Positions 13,678-23,082 are shown, numbered from the stretch's first letter. The stretch: 64,000 bases of DNA from Vibrio maritimus (GCF_021441885.1 NZ_CP090438.1:62001-126000), one strand, 5' to 3'. Notes: a model not told the origin generated them from the letters alone. Translations and numbers: made by a program.

Positions 13678-13992
13678 TTAGACCCAGTCGATAGATTCGC
13701 CGGCATGCTTTTCACACTCTTCTTTTACCATCGCCATCAGCTCAAGCTGAGTCTTTGAGCATGTCCATTTGCCTTCAATCAATTTGAAGTGGAAACCACC
13801 TGATTTAGACGCTAGCCAAATCTCATGCATAGGCTCTTGGCGGTTAATGATGATTTGACTGCGGTCTTCAAATTCTAGCGTCATGACGTTGCCTGTCACT
13901 TCGTAATCGATATCTGCACCTGAATCGTCAATCGCCTCTTCGATGTTTTGCATCTGCTCATCGACTAATTGGTGAAATTCCGTGTCGTTCAT
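13678..13992 (-). CDS. cyaY: CyaY, bacterial frataxin
   Basis: A 104-residue small acidic protein of full family length. It has the acidic first helix (EEAIDDSGADID) and the conserved IWLASKSGGFHF strand core. Frataxins bind iron and modulate the IscS cysteine desulfurase in iron-sulfur cluster assembly. It is convergent with cyaA (16 nt apart) and divergent from lptM. Confidence 0.97.
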   Translation of the reverse strand: MNDTEFHQLVDEQMQNIEEAIDDSGADIDYEVTGNVMTLEFEDRSQIIINRQEPMHEIWLASKSGGFHFKLIEGKWTCSKTQLELMAMVKEECEKHAGESIDWV

Positions 13993-14066
13993 TTTGTAAT
14001 CCTATTGCTTTTCTAATTCGTGGTGCGATTATAGGGGGCATTGATTCAATAATCACGACATGCAAA

Positions 14067-14186
14067 ATGAAAAAGACGATTACGGCAATTTTTATGCTCG
14101 TTGTGGTTGGACTTGCGGGATGCGGCCAAATGGGTCCACTTTATCTTCCTGCAGAAGAAGCGCCAGCAAACGAGCAAGCACAATAA
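14067..14186 (+). CDS. lptM: LptM (YifL), small LPS-assembly lipoprotein
   Basis: A 39-codon gene just upstream of lysA. It encodes a basic N-terminus (MKKT), a hydrophobic signal, the lipobox LAGC with Cys19, then the characteristic GQMGPLYLP motif and a short polar tail. This matches the YifL/LptM family, which assists oxidative maturation of the LptD translocon in the outer membrane. In enterobacteria it sits between cyaY and dapF; here it sits between cyaY and lysA-dapF. It is easily missed because of its size. Confidence 0.9.
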   Translation: MKKTITAIFMLVVVGLAGCGQMGPLYLPAEEAPANEQAQ

Positions 14187-14222
14187 CCACCGCCATCGAC
14201 ACAGTGTAAAGGGATACAGGAT

Positions 14223-15476
14223 TTGGATTATTTCAACTATCAGGACGATGGCCAGCTTTGGGCCGAGAATACGTCACTTACCGAACTAGCCGAGCAATAC
14301 GGCACACCACTTTATGTTTATTCGCGCGCGACGCTAGAGCGTCACTGGAATGCGTTTGATAAATCTGTCGGCGATCATCCACACCTTGTGTGCTATGCGG
14401 TGAAAGCAAACTCGAACATCGGTGTACTTAATGCACTCGCACGTTTAGGCTCAGGCTTTGATATTGTCTCGGGCGGCGAGCTAGAGCGTGTGGTAGCCGC
14501 GGGCGGCGATCCAAGTAAAGTGGTTTTCTCTGGTGTTGGTAAAACGGCACAAGAGATGCGCCGCGCACTAGAGCTGGGTATTAAATGCTTTAACGTCGAG
14601 TCTGAACCAGAGCTTGAGCGTCTCAACCAAGTTGCGGGTGAAATGGGCGTGATTGCGCCAATTTCTCTGCGTATTAACCCAGATGTTGACGCCAACACGC
14701 ACCCTTATATTTCAACCGGTCTTCGTGATAATAAATTCGGTATCGCATTCGACCGTGCCCCTGCAGTGTACAAGTTTGCACAAAGCCTAGACAACCTTGC
14801 GGTTCACGGTATTGATTGTCACATCGGCTCGCAGCTAACGGACATTGAACCTTTTATCGATGCGACCGATCGCTTGCTCGCGCTTATCGACCAATTGCGC
14901 GCCGACGGTGTGGATATTCGTCACCTTGATGTCGGCGGTGGTCTTGGTGTGGTTTATCGTGACGAACTGCCACCACAACCTTCGGATTATGCTAAAGCGC
15001 TACTGGCTCGCTTAGAGAACCATCCTGAGCTTGAGCTTATCTTTGAACCGGGTCGTGCAATTGCCGCGAATGCTGGCGTGCTTCTGACCAAGGTTGAATT
15101 CCTAAAACACACTGAGCACAAAAATTTCGCGATTATCGACGCGGCAATGAACGATCTTATGCGTCCTGCGCTGTACCAAGCTTGGCAAGACATCATCCCT
15201 GTAGCCCCTCGTGATGGTGACGCGACGACATACGACTTGGTCGGTCCAATTTGTGAAACGGGTGACTTTATCGGTAAAGACCGTGCCTTGGTGCTAGAGC
15301 CAAATGATTTGCTGGCTGTGCGCTCAGCGGGTGCCTATGGCTTTGTTATGTCTTCAAACTACAACACTCGCCCGCGCGTGGCGGAAGTGATGGTGGATGG
15401 AGATAAGGCACACCTTGTTCGTAAGCGTGAAACACTTGAGAGTCTTTGGGAATTAGAAAGCATTTTGCCGGAGTAA
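14223..15476 (+). CDS. lysA: Diaminopimelate decarboxylase
   Basis: A 417-residue PLP enzyme for the last step of lysine synthesis (meso-DAP to lysine). It is a fold-type III alanine-racemase-like barrel. The PLP lysine is Lys61 in YAVKANSN. HIGSQL, the glycine-rich DVGGGLGV and EPGR (phosphate binding) are present, as is CETGD near the C-terminus. The start is TTG with the family-type N-terminus DYFNY. It is followed by dapF after 10 nt, forming a DAP/lysine operon. Confidence 0.97.
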   Translation: MDYFNYQDDGQLWAENTSLTELAEQYGTPLYVYSRATLERHWNAFDKSVGDHPHLVCYAVKANSNIGVLNALARLGSGFDIVSGGELERVVAAGGDPSKVVFSGVGKTAQEMRRALELGIKCFNVESEPELERLNQVAGEMGVIAPISLRINPDVDANTHPYISTGLRDNKFGIAFDRAPAVYKFAQSLDNLAVHGIDCHIGSQLTDIEPFIDATDRLLALIDQLRADGVDIRHLDVGGGLGVVYRDELPPQPSDYAKALLARLENHPELELIFEPGRAIAANAGVLLTKVEFLKHTEHKNFAIIDAAMNDLMRPALYQAWQDIIPVAPRDGDATTYDLVGPICETGDFIGKDRALVLEPNDLLAVRSAGAYGFVMSSNYNTRPRVAEVMVDGDKAHLVRKRETLESLWELESILPE

Positions 15477-15486
15477 CTGAACCACT

Positions 15487-16317
15487 ATGCACTTCCACTT
15501 TTCTAAAATGCACGGTCTGGGCAACGACTTTATGGTTGTTGATTGTATTACCCAGAACGTTTTCTTTTCGCCTGAGCTTATCCGCCGTTTAGCAGATAGG
15601 CATACTGGTGTTGGTTTTGACCAATTACTGATTGTTGAAGCTCCATACGATCCAGAGACGGATTTTCATTACCGCATCTTCAATGCTGACGGTAGTGAGG
15701 TTGAGCAATGTGGTAACGGCGCGCGCTGCTTTGCTCGCTTTGTGCAGATGAAAGGGCTGACCAACAAGTACAGCATCAGTGTCAGTACCAAGAAAGGCAA
15801 AATGGTTCTTAAGTTGGAAGAGAACGATCTCGTGACGGTCAATATGGGCCAGCCGGAGTTCGAGCCAAACAAGATCCCATTTAAGGCGAAGCAGAAAGAG
15901 AAGACCTATATTCTGCGTGCTGGTGACCATACCTTGTTCTGTGGGGCAGTGAGTATGGGCAATCCGCATGTAGTGACGGTTGTTGATGATACAGAAACCG
16001 CAGACGTGGACACATTAGGCCCTCTGTTAGAGTCGCACGAGCGCTTTCCAGAGCGCGTAAACGCGGGCTTTATGCAAGTGCTGAGTCGCGGTGAAGTTAA
16101 CCTTCGTGTTTATGAGCGCGGCGCGGGCGAAACACAAGCGTGTGGAAGTGGTGCTTGTGGCGCGGTTGCAGTTGGCATTGTGCAAGGTCTATTAGATGAA
16201 ACCGTAAAAGTGCATCTGCCAGGTGGTGACCTTAAAATCAGTTGGAAGGGGCCGGGTCATCCGCTCTATATGACTGGCGCGGCGGCTCACGTTTTCGATG
16301 GGCAGATTTCTTGTTAG
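15487..16317 (+). CDS. dapF: Diaminopimelate epimerase
   Basis: A 276-residue enzyme that converts LL-DAP to meso-DAP for lysine and peptidoglycan. The two catalytic cysteines are visible: Cys75 in EQCGNGARC and Cys219 in ACGSGACG. The N-terminal FSKMHGLGNDF is diagnostic. It lies 10 nt after lysA, and a strong terminator follows. Confidence 0.98.
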   Translation: MHFHFSKMHGLGNDFMVVDCITQNVFFSPELIRRLADRHTGVGFDQLLIVEAPYDPETDFHYRIFNADGSEVEQCGNGARCFARFVQMKGLTNKYSISVSTKKGKMVLKLEENDLVTVNMGQPEFEPNKIPFKAKQKEKTYILRAGDHTLFCGAVSMGNPHVVTVVDDTETADVDTLGPLLESHERFPERVNAGFMQVLSRGEVNLRVYERGAGETQACGSGACGAVAVGIVQGLLDETVKVHLPGGDLKISWKGPGHPLYMTGAAAHVFDGQISC

Positions 16318-16335
16318 CCAATAACCCATTATACT

Positions 16336-16369
16336 AATGGCGGGCCGTTCACTGGCCCGCCATTTTTTT
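16336..16369 (+). terminator. Terminator after dapF
   Basis: Stem AATGGCGGGCC with GGCCCGCCATT, a 7-nt loop and a run of Ts. Confidence 0.92.
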
Positions 16370-16400
16370 ATCTATTTGACAGGGATTAAAGGGAAGCATT

Positions 16401-17117
16401 TTGTCTGAGTTTGAAGCAAGCCACCTAACAGCAGAAGTGGTAGCCGAGTATCTTTCTGATCATCCAGATTTTTTTAAGGGTAGAGAATCACTAGTAGAAT
16501 CCCTTTCCCTCCCGCACCAACAGCAAGGCGCCGTGTCCTTGGTTGGTATTCAGTTGCAACGACAGCGTGAGCGTATTGAGGCGCTTGAGGAAGAGATCAC
16601 CGCATTGATGTCTCTGGCTGCTCGCAACGATAAAACCTTCTATGAGTTCATGTCGCTGCAAGAGAACCTCTTGAAGTGCCATGATCTACAAAGCGTCATA
16701 TCCGCCATTAAGCAAACGGCAGCGGGTCTTAACCTGCGTGGCTACCTAAAGCTTATCGACAGCGATGACAGTGCCGATCCACTCTCACTTGAGAGTTGGC
16801 AGCGTTTCACCACTAACCATTTGAATGGCAAAGACGCTTATCTTGGTCGCCTGCGTCAGGCCGATCGTACTATGCTGTTTACTGAGCAGCAGATTGCCGA
16901 TGGTCACGTGCCAGAGCTCGGCTCATATGTGGTGCTGCCTCTTAAGCGTAAGTTCGCGCAAGGATTGCTGATCTTCTCAAGTGAAGATGGTGGTCACTTC
17001 CAACCGGATATGGATACCCTGTTTTTACGCCATCTCGCGCTGGTGGTTTCCTATCTTTGTGAGCACCTCGATTGGCAGGTGCAAGAGGAAGACAATGTCA
17101 GACCAAGCCACGCCTAA
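16401..17117 (+). CDS. DUF484 family protein (YigA-like)
   Basis: A 238-residue protein of the DUF484 family, whose fold is GAF-like. A conserved N-terminal block (AEVVAEYLSDHPDFF) is followed by a coiled-coil (RQRERIEALEEEI) and the GAF-like C-terminal half. The TTG start is used because it gives the family N-terminus. It lies between dapF and xerC as in Escherichia coli and overlaps xerC by 23 nt, so translation is likely coupled. The function is unknown. Confidence 0.9.
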   Translation: MSEFEASHLTAEVVAEYLSDHPDFFKGRESLVESLSLPHQQQGAVSLVGIQLQRQRERIEALEEEITALMSLAARNDKTFYEFMSLQENLLKCHDLQSVISAIKQTAAGLNLRGYLKLIDSDDSADPLSLESWQRFTTNHLNGKDAYLGRLRQADRTMLFTEQQIADGHVPELGSYVVLPLKRKFAQGLLIFSSEDGGHFQPDMDTLFLRHLALVVSYLCEHLDWQVQEEDNVRPSHA

Positions 17118-18051
17118 GGTTAACTTGCCGAGTGGGCTGCAAAAGCCACTCGATAAGTTCTACGAATACCTTCGCAGTGAGAAAGGGCTTAGCCTACACA
17201 CTCAACGCAACTATCGTCAGCAACTAGAAACCATGGGTCAGCACTTAAATGAGATGGGTGTAAAAGCCTGGACTCAAGTTGATGCTGGCTGGGTGAGGCA
17301 GCTGGCTGGTAAAGGTATGCGTGAAGGAATGAAAGCCAGCAGTATTGCCACGCGCTTATCCTCACTACGCAGCTTCTTTGACTTTCTTATCTTGAGAGGA
17401 GAGCTAACGGCGAACCCTGCGAAAGGCGTCAGTGCCCCGCGCAAGCAAAGGCCGCTCCCTAAGAATTTGGATGTTGATGAGGTTTCTCAGTTGCTGGAAG
17501 TGGATGAGACCGATCCTTTGGCTATTCGCGATCGTGCCATGATGGAGATGATGTATGGTGCAGGTCTTCGCTTAGCGGAAATGGTCGGCATCGATGTTAA
17601 ACACCTCAACCTATCGAGCGGAGAGATCCGTGTGATTGGTAAAGGTAACAAAGAGCGTAAGGTGCCGTTTTCGGGCTATGCGGCTGAGTGGGCGCAGAAA
17701 TGGCTAAAGGTTCGTGGTGAGCTGGCTAAACCCGGTGAGCCAGCATTATTTGTCTCAAAGCTTGGTACCCGTATTTCACACCGCAGCGTGCAAAAGCGTA
17801 TGGCAGAGTGGGGACAGAAGCAATCATTGGCGAGCCACGTCAGTCCGCACAAACTGCGTCACTCTTTTGCGACGCACATGCTAGAGTCGAGCAACAACCT
17901 GCGTGCGGTTCAAGAGTTGCTGGGCCATGAGAATATCTCGACCACACAAATCTATACTCACCTTGATTTCCAACATCTTGCCCAAGCGTATGATCAAGCT
18001 CACCCAAGAGCACATAAGAAAGGTAAGCCTAAGCAACAAGAGGATTCCTGA
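17095..18051 (+). CDS. xerC: Site-specific tyrosine recombinase XerC
   Basis: A 318-residue tyrosine recombinase that resolves chromosome dimers at dif together with XerD. It has an N-terminal SAM-like core-binding domain and a catalytic domain with Arg159, His252, Arg255, His278 and nucleophile Tyr287 (TTQIYTH). The start chosen is the ATG of MSDQATPK inside the end of the DUF484 gene. An in-frame extension upstream would lie wholly within that gene and is unlikely. It shares one base with yigB (TGATG). Confidence 0.97.
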   Translation: MSDQATPKVNLPSGLQKPLDKFYEYLRSEKGLSLHTQRNYRQQLETMGQHLNEMGVKAWTQVDAGWVRQLAGKGMREGMKASSIATRLSSLRSFFDFLILRGELTANPAKGVSAPRKQRPLPKNLDVDEVSQLLEVDETDPLAIRDRAMMEMMYGAGLRLAEMVGIDVKHLNLSSGEIRVIGKGNKERKVPFSGYAAEWAQKWLKVRGELAKPGEPALFVSKLGTRISHRSVQKRMAEWGQKQSLASHVSPHKLRHSFATHMLESSNNLRAVQELLGHENISTTQIYTHLDFQHLAQAYDQAHPRAHKKGKPKQQEDS

Positions 18052-18776
18052 TGCGCTTCTATCGCAGTTTACAACCGATCAAGGCGATGACCTTTGATCT
18101 CGATGATACGCTTTATGATAACTGGCCGATTATTCGCGAGGTCGAACAAAAAGCCACACAATGGCTACTACAAACCCATCCTATCAGTCAGCAGTGGGAT
18201 AAAGCGCAGTGGCAGGCCTTTAAGTCTAAGTTGATAGAGCAAAATCCTATGTTGAAACACGACGTCACAGAGTGGCGTTATCAGCAAGTGAAGCAGGGTT
18301 TGGAGCATTTGGGTTACGATGATCCTAAAGCTACTGAAGCTGCACAGACCTTAATTCGTCATGTTTTGGAATGGCGCAGTGACTTCGATGTTCCACATGA
18401 AACACATCAGGTTTTGAGTAAGTTGAGTGCCGCGATACCCTTGGTTGCTATTACTAATGGCAATGTGAACGTCGACAAAATCGGGCTGAGTCGATACTTT
18501 GCCTTAGTGCTTAAGGCAGGCCCTGATGGCAGAGCTAAGCCCTTTGCGGACATGTTTGATAAAGCCGCAGACTTTTTGGCCTTGCCGCGTCAGCATATTT
18601 TGCATGTTGGCGATCATGTGGTGACCGATGTTGAGGGAGCGAAGCGTAATGGCTTCAGTGCTTGTTGGTTTAACGATAAAGGATTCACGCCTCGTGACAC
18701 ACGCCGAATGAAAGTGCTGCCAGATGTCGAGATTAGCGACATCGAGCAGTTACTTGAGTTACGCGCTGAGCGATAG
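18051..18776 (+). CDS. yigB: HAD-family phosphatase YigB
   Basis: A 241-residue HAD hydrolase. Motif I is FDLDDTLYDN (nucleophile Asp), motif II is VAITNGN, and the C-terminal motif IV is HVGDHVVTDVEGA. In Escherichia coli YigB dephosphorylates 5-amino-6-(5-phosphoribitylamino)uracil in riboflavin synthesis and also acts on FMN. It is translationally linked to xerC as in that species. Only 3 nt separate its stop from the convergent DTW-domain gene. Confidence 0.93.
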   Translation: MRFYRSLQPIKAMTFDLDDTLYDNWPIIREVEQKATQWLLQTHPISQQWDKAQWQAFKSKLIEQNPMLKHDVTEWRYQQVKQGLEHLGYDDPKATEAAQTLIRHVLEWRSDFDVPHETHQVLSKLSAAIPLVAITNGNVNVDKIGLSRYFALVLKAGPDGRAKPFADMFDKAADFLALPRQHILHVGDHVVTDVEGAKRNGFSACWFNDKGFTPRDTRRMKVLPDVEISDIEQLLELRAER

Positions 18777-18779
18777 AGG

Positions 18780-19364
18780 CTAGCGCGTTAACGCATGTCC
18801 GCTGCGCTCTGCCTGAAAGCGCAGCAAGTAGTCTTCAAAGAACGTGAGCATGGCATTGGCGTCATGTTCATTTCCTACCTCTCGAGTAATCTCGGCGCAC
18901 ACCTCAAAGGTGCAGAGATTGCCCGGCTCTTGGTTTCGTCTTAATTGGTATTGTGATAGCTCGGCGCTATCTAGGTGCACCTTGGGCAGCGATTGCAGCC
19001 AAGCGCTGCGATTCAGCATTTTTTTGGCTTCTTGCCACGTCCCATCAAGCACAATGAAATTACTTTTCGCACCTTGTTGTTTCTGTTGCCATTTAGCAAG
19101 CGGCACACTGTCTTCACACGGAAATATCAGTACTGGACTAAAGGGGCTAGTGTCAGGCAAGCAGCGCTCGCACGGCGATTTACGTTGCCACTCACTAATT
19201 TCGCAGTCATCAAATAATTTATCGATAAGCTTGCCAGTATTGGTGGCGCGTGAAGGCTCGTTAGGGTGAGTGAGTAGGGTAAAGCAAAGATCAGAGGCGA
19301 TCGTTGGGATCGCCTCACAATAGCAGTTGTGGATAAAACCACAGCGTGGGCACATTTGGCTCAT
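18780..19364 (-). CDS. DTW-domain protein, probable tRNA-uridine aminocarboxypropyltransferase
   Basis: A 194-residue protein with an N-terminal zinc-type cysteine set (CPRCGFIHNCYC, plus CERC near the middle). The core has PSRATNTGKLI and the diagnostic LDGTWQEAKKM. DTW proteins such as TapT (YfiP) place acp3U in tRNA using SAM. Vibrios can carry more than one DTW gene, so assignment to TapT itself is uncertain. It is convergent with yigB. Confidence 0.85.
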   Translation of the reverse strand: MSQMCPRCGFIHNCYCEAIPTIASDLCFTLLTHPNEPSRATNTGKLIDKLFDDCEISEWQRKSPCERCLPDTSPFSPVLIFPCEDSVPLAKWQQKQQGAKSNFIVLDGTWQEAKKMLNRSAWLQSLPKVHLDSAELSQYQLRRNQEPGNLCTFEVCAEITREVGNEHDANAMLTFFEDYLLRFQAERSGHALTR

Positions 19365-19372
19365 AGTTGGTT

Positions 19373-20401
19373 CTATTCGCCTTTATAAAGCACTAAACCA
19401 CCGTTCGCGATTGGGTAGACGATATCGCCCACCTTCTCTTGCTTAGCGACCAGCTTATTGCCGTCTAGGGTGAAAATGCGTTGTGACACTAAATACTGCT
19501 GCTGGTGGCGCGTCATGATGACCTGGACTTGCTGATTGTTCAGTTGTTGCCAAAAGCCACGCTCTTCGGTTGCTGGCGAGTCATCTGGATACTCGTAGCG
19601 AGTGATAGCGGTGTGATCAGGAAGCAGCGTCATCGAGATGGTAAAGCCCGTGGTCTCTGTGGATTGTGCCACATAACTGCCAGCCCAGTTTAGCGTCGTA
19701 TCCGAGTTCGACAGCGTGGCACAGCCTTGTCGAGTCTGACCGTTCATGGTCAGTACACCTGTCCAGCCATAAATAGAGTCGCTCATGGTGTCATTGCAAA
19801 GCTTGCTACTCATCTGAAGATTCGCATCATCAAACTCATAACGGCGGGTGGTCTGAGTTACCTTACGATCTTTGAGCGTGAGCGACTGTTTATCTTCGCC
19901 CATCATCGCAAAGCTCGCTTGCTTGGCGCTGTCAAACTTGAGAGACCAGAAAGGTTCATTGCCAAGTACCTGTGTTGGTCGTAGCGGTTGATCGCAGCGC
20001 TTGGGATTTTCAGCGGTCAGCAGGTTAACGTGCTTCACTACAAAGCGGCCAGTATAATCGGAATCAAACCCACGATGGCTCGGCGGCTCTAGATAGCCAA
20101 CCACTTCCGCATATATTGGCTGATAAGGCTCACGAGTAAGCTTTTCTGCCTCCGGACGAACCTCTTTAGGCAAATCTAGCCAATACTGATGCTGGCTGCC
20201 ACACGGCTGAATGGTGCGGGTCTCGTGTCCAATGACAGCTTGGCCGCGCATGACATAAGTTTGTGGTGTGATAGTTTCTGGACGTGATAGCTCCGCAGAA
20301 GGTACTGGAGGCGCGCTTGGCGGCGTCTCTGTATTGAAAGACGAACATGCTTGAAGCAATATGAGCGGAGCAACCGCAAGCGGTAGGCGCGACATTGTCA
20401 T
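19373..20401 (-). CDS. Uncharacterised lipoprotein, COG3650 family
   Basis: The start chosen is an ATG (MTMSRLPLAV) preceded by AAGGA at good spacing; an upstream GTG in frame would add nine residues. The product is about 342 residues with a lipobox (LLQAC) for outer-membrane anchoring. The conserved VLGNEPFWSLKF motif of COG3650 lies mid-protein, and there are two tandem beta-rich halves. It is read in the same direction as the DTW gene (8 nt apart). The function is unknown; an envelope role is likely. Confidence 0.78.
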   Translation of the reverse strand: MTMSRLPLAVAPLILLQACSSFNTETPPSAPPVPSAELSRPETITPQTYVMRGQAVIGHETRTIQPCGSQHQYWLDLPKEVRPEAEKLTREPYQPIYAEVVGYLEPPSHRGFDSDYTGRFVVKHVNLLTAENPKRCDQPLRPTQVLGNEPFWSLKFDSAKQASFAMMGEDKQSLTLKDRKVTQTTRRYEFDDANLQMSSKLCNDTMSDSIYGWTGVLTMNGQTRQGCATLSNSDTTLNWAGSYVAQSTETTGFTISMTLLPDHTAITRYEYPDDSPATEERGFWQQLNNQQVQVIMTRHQQQYLVSQRIFTLDGNKLVAKQEKVGDIVYPIANGGLVLYKGE

Positions 20402-20444
20402 TAAATTTTCCTTATTTAGAACGATCACAGGTATCTAGACCATT

Positions 20445-20903
20445 ATGGCATATTGGCTATTTAAAACAGAACCCGATGAGTTTTCCATCGACACTCTGCG
20501 TGTCAAAGGGAGCTCATGCTGGGAAGGGATCCGCAATTATCAAGCACGAAACATGATTCGAGATGAGATGAAGCTTGGCGACTTAGTGTTGATCTATCAC
20601 TCATCGTGCAAAACCATAGGGGTTGCCGGTATCGCTCGTATTACTAGAGAGGCGTATCCCGATCATTTCCAGTTTGATATCAATAGTGACTATTACGATG
20701 CCAAAGCTGAACCCGATAACCCACGTTGGTTAATGGTAGACATTGAATATGTTGAAAAGTTTAAGCGTGTGCTGCCGTTAAGTGTGCTCAAAACCATGCC
20801 GGAACTGGAAAACATGCCGCTAGTGAAGCGTGGTAATCGCTTGTCGGTCATGCCAGTGTCAGAGATCGAATGGTCTGCGATTTTGGGTCGAGTGGCGCGC
20901 TAA
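20445..20903 (+). CDS. EVE domain-containing protein
   Basis: A 152-residue single EVE (PUA-like) domain. It begins AYWLFKTEPDEFSID, then GIRNYQARN and GDLVLIYHS, the classic signature shared with human THYN1. The family binds modified bases in DNA or RNA. It is monocistronic, divergent from the lipoprotein gene and followed by a hairpin. The target base is not known from sequence. Confidence 0.92.
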   Translation: MAYWLFKTEPDEFSIDTLRVKGSSCWEGIRNYQARNMIRDEMKLGDLVLIYHSSCKTIGVAGIARITREAYPDHFQFDINSDYYDAKAEPDNPRWLMVDIEYVEKFKRVLPLSVLKTMPELENMPLVKRGNRLSVMPVSEIEWSAILGRVAR

Positions 20904-20933
20904 ACAAGCGACTGGCCACCAACGAGATAAAAC

Positions 20934-20992
20934 AAAACTCCCACGCCCAATAGCTAGGATATGCGCTATATAGGGGTGAGCATGGGAGTTTG
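20934..20992. terminator. Long hairpin between the EVE gene and yigL
   Basis: AAACTCCCACGC pairs almost perfectly with GCATGGGAGTTT across a 34-nt interior that can itself fold. It is flanked by short A-runs and T-runs and lies between convergent genes. It is probably a bidirectional terminator, though the T-tract is weak. Confidence 0.55.
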
Positions 20993-21008
20993 ATTGTTGA
21001 TATTCGGC

Positions 21009-21830
21009 TTATAGCAGATGCTTTTTCAAAAATTCAGCGACAGCATCGTCGGCGTTGCTGCCAATAACGGTGTTGTTTGGTAGGGCTTTTTTCACTTTGT
21101 CGTGAGCGTTTTCCATCACATAACCGTGTCCTGCCATCGTCAGCATTTCAACATCGTTCATGCCATCACCAAAGGCGATGCAGTTCTCAAGACCTAAGCC
21201 AAGCTTCTCGGCGACCGCTTTTAGCGCATCACCTTTAGAGACTTCTTTCGCCATCACTTCTAGGCACCAAGGCGTAGAGAAGGCGATATTCAGAGCGTCA
21301 CCAAACTTAGCTCTCAATGCATCCTCAAATTCTACCAAGTGTTCGTGGTCTTGCTTTGGATGGGTAATGAAGATCTTGGCGATACCATCTGTTGGCGCAT
21401 TGTTGGCGTCAAATAGGTGATAGCTAAATCCTGTTTCGGTGTGGAACTTACGCAGATACTCATCTTCTTGGTTAAGCAGCCATGTATCGTCTTGGTACAT
21501 GTGAACAAACAGCTCACTGTCGGTGTTGAGCACATCAACGATCGGTTGTACTAGGTCTTCAGGGACGTTCTGGCTGTATAGCAGTTCATCCTGCTGGTCA
21601 TGAACTCTCGCGCCGTTCGACGTAATCATGTAGGCAGGAATACCCACAGATTGACGAATGCCTGCGACGTCCACATGGTGACGACCGGTTGCGAAAATGA
21701 AAGTGTAACCCTTAGCGTGCAGTTCCTTTAACGTTTGCTTGGTGTTAGCACTCAATAGGTGGTCTGGAGCCAGTAAGGTGCCGTCTAGATCAGAAGCGAC
21801 AATGTTGATGGAATCTCGATTAAGGGTCAT
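21009..21830 (-). CDS. yigL: HAD-IIB phosphatase YigL
   Basis: A 273-residue Cof-type HAD phosphatase. Motif I is VASDLDGTLLAPDH, then FATGRHHVD and the C-terminal IAFGDGMNDVEML. It closely follows Escherichia coli YigL, a pyridoxal-phosphate and sugar-phosphate phosphatase. The ATG of MTLNRDS is preferred to an in-frame start 13 codons upstream because it gives the family N-terminus. It lies downstream of pldB on the same strand, the Escherichia coli order. Confidence 0.92.
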   Translation of the reverse strand: MTLNRDSINIVASDLDGTLLAPDHLLSANTKQTLKELHAKGYTFIFATGRHHVDVAGIRQSVGIPAYMITSNGARVHDQQDELLYSQNVPEDLVQPIVDVLNTDSELFVHMYQDDTWLLNQEDEYLRKFHTETGFSYHLFDANNAPTDGIAKIFITHPKQDHEHLVEFEDALRAKFGDALNIAFSTPWCLEVMAKEVSKGDALKAVAEKLGLGLENCIAFGDGMNDVEMLTMAGHGYVMENAHDKVKKALPNNTVIGSNADDAVAEFLKKHLL

Positions 21831-21968
21831 AACTTTCTCTTCGTGTCGAACGTGGAGGGGAGTCGCCAAAGGGGCAACCTAATAGGGATATTGTAGGGGA
21901 TATTAAACCAGAAAAAGAGGGTAAATGGGTGACAGAAATATTTCCTCATTTACCTTCTTTGTTACGTG

Positions 21969-22955
21969 TTATTGCTTTGAAAAGAAATGGCTTACGGCAT
22001 CGAGTGCTTGATTTCGGTAGGCATCTTTTTCAAACAAAACTTCATGTTTTGCGCCCTCGACCGTCACCATCTTGGCGTGTTGATTGGTACGTGAGAGCTT
22101 GCTAACAAAGCGCTGCTGATCTTGGTTACTCACAATCTGGTCTGCGCCAGCTTGCACCAGAAGCAGCGGTATTTTTACCTGCCTAGTTTGCTGGATACAC
22201 TGCTTGGCAGCCATTAAGCCTTGCCATACCCACCGAGTGCTTGGACCGCCAATCTTTAACTCCGGCATCCTTTCGTACAAGTCTCTAAACCAGTGGTAGC
22301 GGACCTCGCTTGAGGAGAGCGGGTTGATCTCAAAGGGCTTGGCGACATAGCCTTGATATCCTGGCGCATAGGTCGGCACCGGGTAAATAGCCGTCATAAT
22401 CTGCGCCACAAATGGAGCGATTGGCTTTAGATACCATGGCACATTGACGCCGTACATAGGCGCACTGAGCGCAATCTTATCGAAGTTGTGGTCGGGACGA
22501 GTTTGAATATAGCGAGTCGCAATATTTCCGCCCATAGAGTGAGCAAGGACATGGCGCTGCTGATAGCGGCTTAAGTCAAAACTCTTTAATACAAGGTCCA
22601 TGTCATCGAGGTAGTCATCGAACTCATGGACGTGGCCCATCTCAGGATTAGGGGCCAGGTGGCTTGATAGGCCTTGGCCTCTGTGGTCAAACGAATAGAT
22701 GTCGTAACCTTGTTGGAAGAAGTCGTAGAACAGCTCTTGGTATTTCCATGCAGATTCAATACGGCCATTGACTACGATGAGGGCTTTCTGATGATTTTCG
22801 TGCGTTAATTTGCACCAGTATAATTGGGTACCATCCTTTGCTTTTAGCTTCCCTTCCTGTCGATTCTCCCATAATTGAGCAATGTGAGTGTTTATTACTT
22901 GCTCAAACTCTGGCTCTTGAGTATAAGAGATGTCAGTAGCATTTATCGTGTGCAT
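21969..22955 (-). CDS. pldB: PldB-type lysophospholipase / alpha-beta hydrolase
   Basis: About 328 residues from the ATG of MHTINATD; an in-frame ATG 20 codons upstream is also possible. It is an alpha/beta hydrolase fold with the oxyanion region VVNGRIES, DHRGQGLSS, the nucleophile elbow HSMGGN and the catalytic His near the end (GAKHEVLFE). It matches lysophospholipase L2 (PldB) and sits between yigL and rhtB as in Escherichia coli. The activity would release fatty acids from lysophospholipids at the inner membrane. Confidence 0.88.
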   Translation of the reverse strand: MHTINATDISYTQEPEFEQVINTHIAQLWENRQEGKLKAKDGTQLYWCKLTHENHQKALIVVNGRIESAWKYQELFYDFFQQGYDIYSFDHRGQGLSSHLAPNPEMGHVHEFDDYLDDMDLVLKSFDLSRYQQRHVLAHSMGGNIATRYIQTRPDHNFDKIALSAPMYGVNVPWYLKPIAPFVAQIMTAIYPVPTYAPGYQGYVAKPFEINPLSSSEVRYHWFRDLYERMPELKIGGPSTRWVWQGLMAAKQCIQQTRQVKIPLLLVQAGADQIVSNQDQQRFVSKLSRTNQHAKMVTVEGAKHEVLFEKDAYRNQALDAVSHFFSKQ

Positions 22956-23082
22956 ACATGGGCCTGCTTCAATTTTTATGTATAATGCGCTGTTTTTTAG
23001 ACACTTTTGTGTCATTTTACAGGGTTATCATTCCACGGAACGTCTTATTCAGTTAAGAGTAAACCAGTGGTGAGGAATTACA

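Noticed and set aside
13663..13692. Inverted repeat at the cyaA-cyaY junction as a terminator
   Set aside because: The arms overlap the cyaY stop and there is no T-run. It may be incidental.
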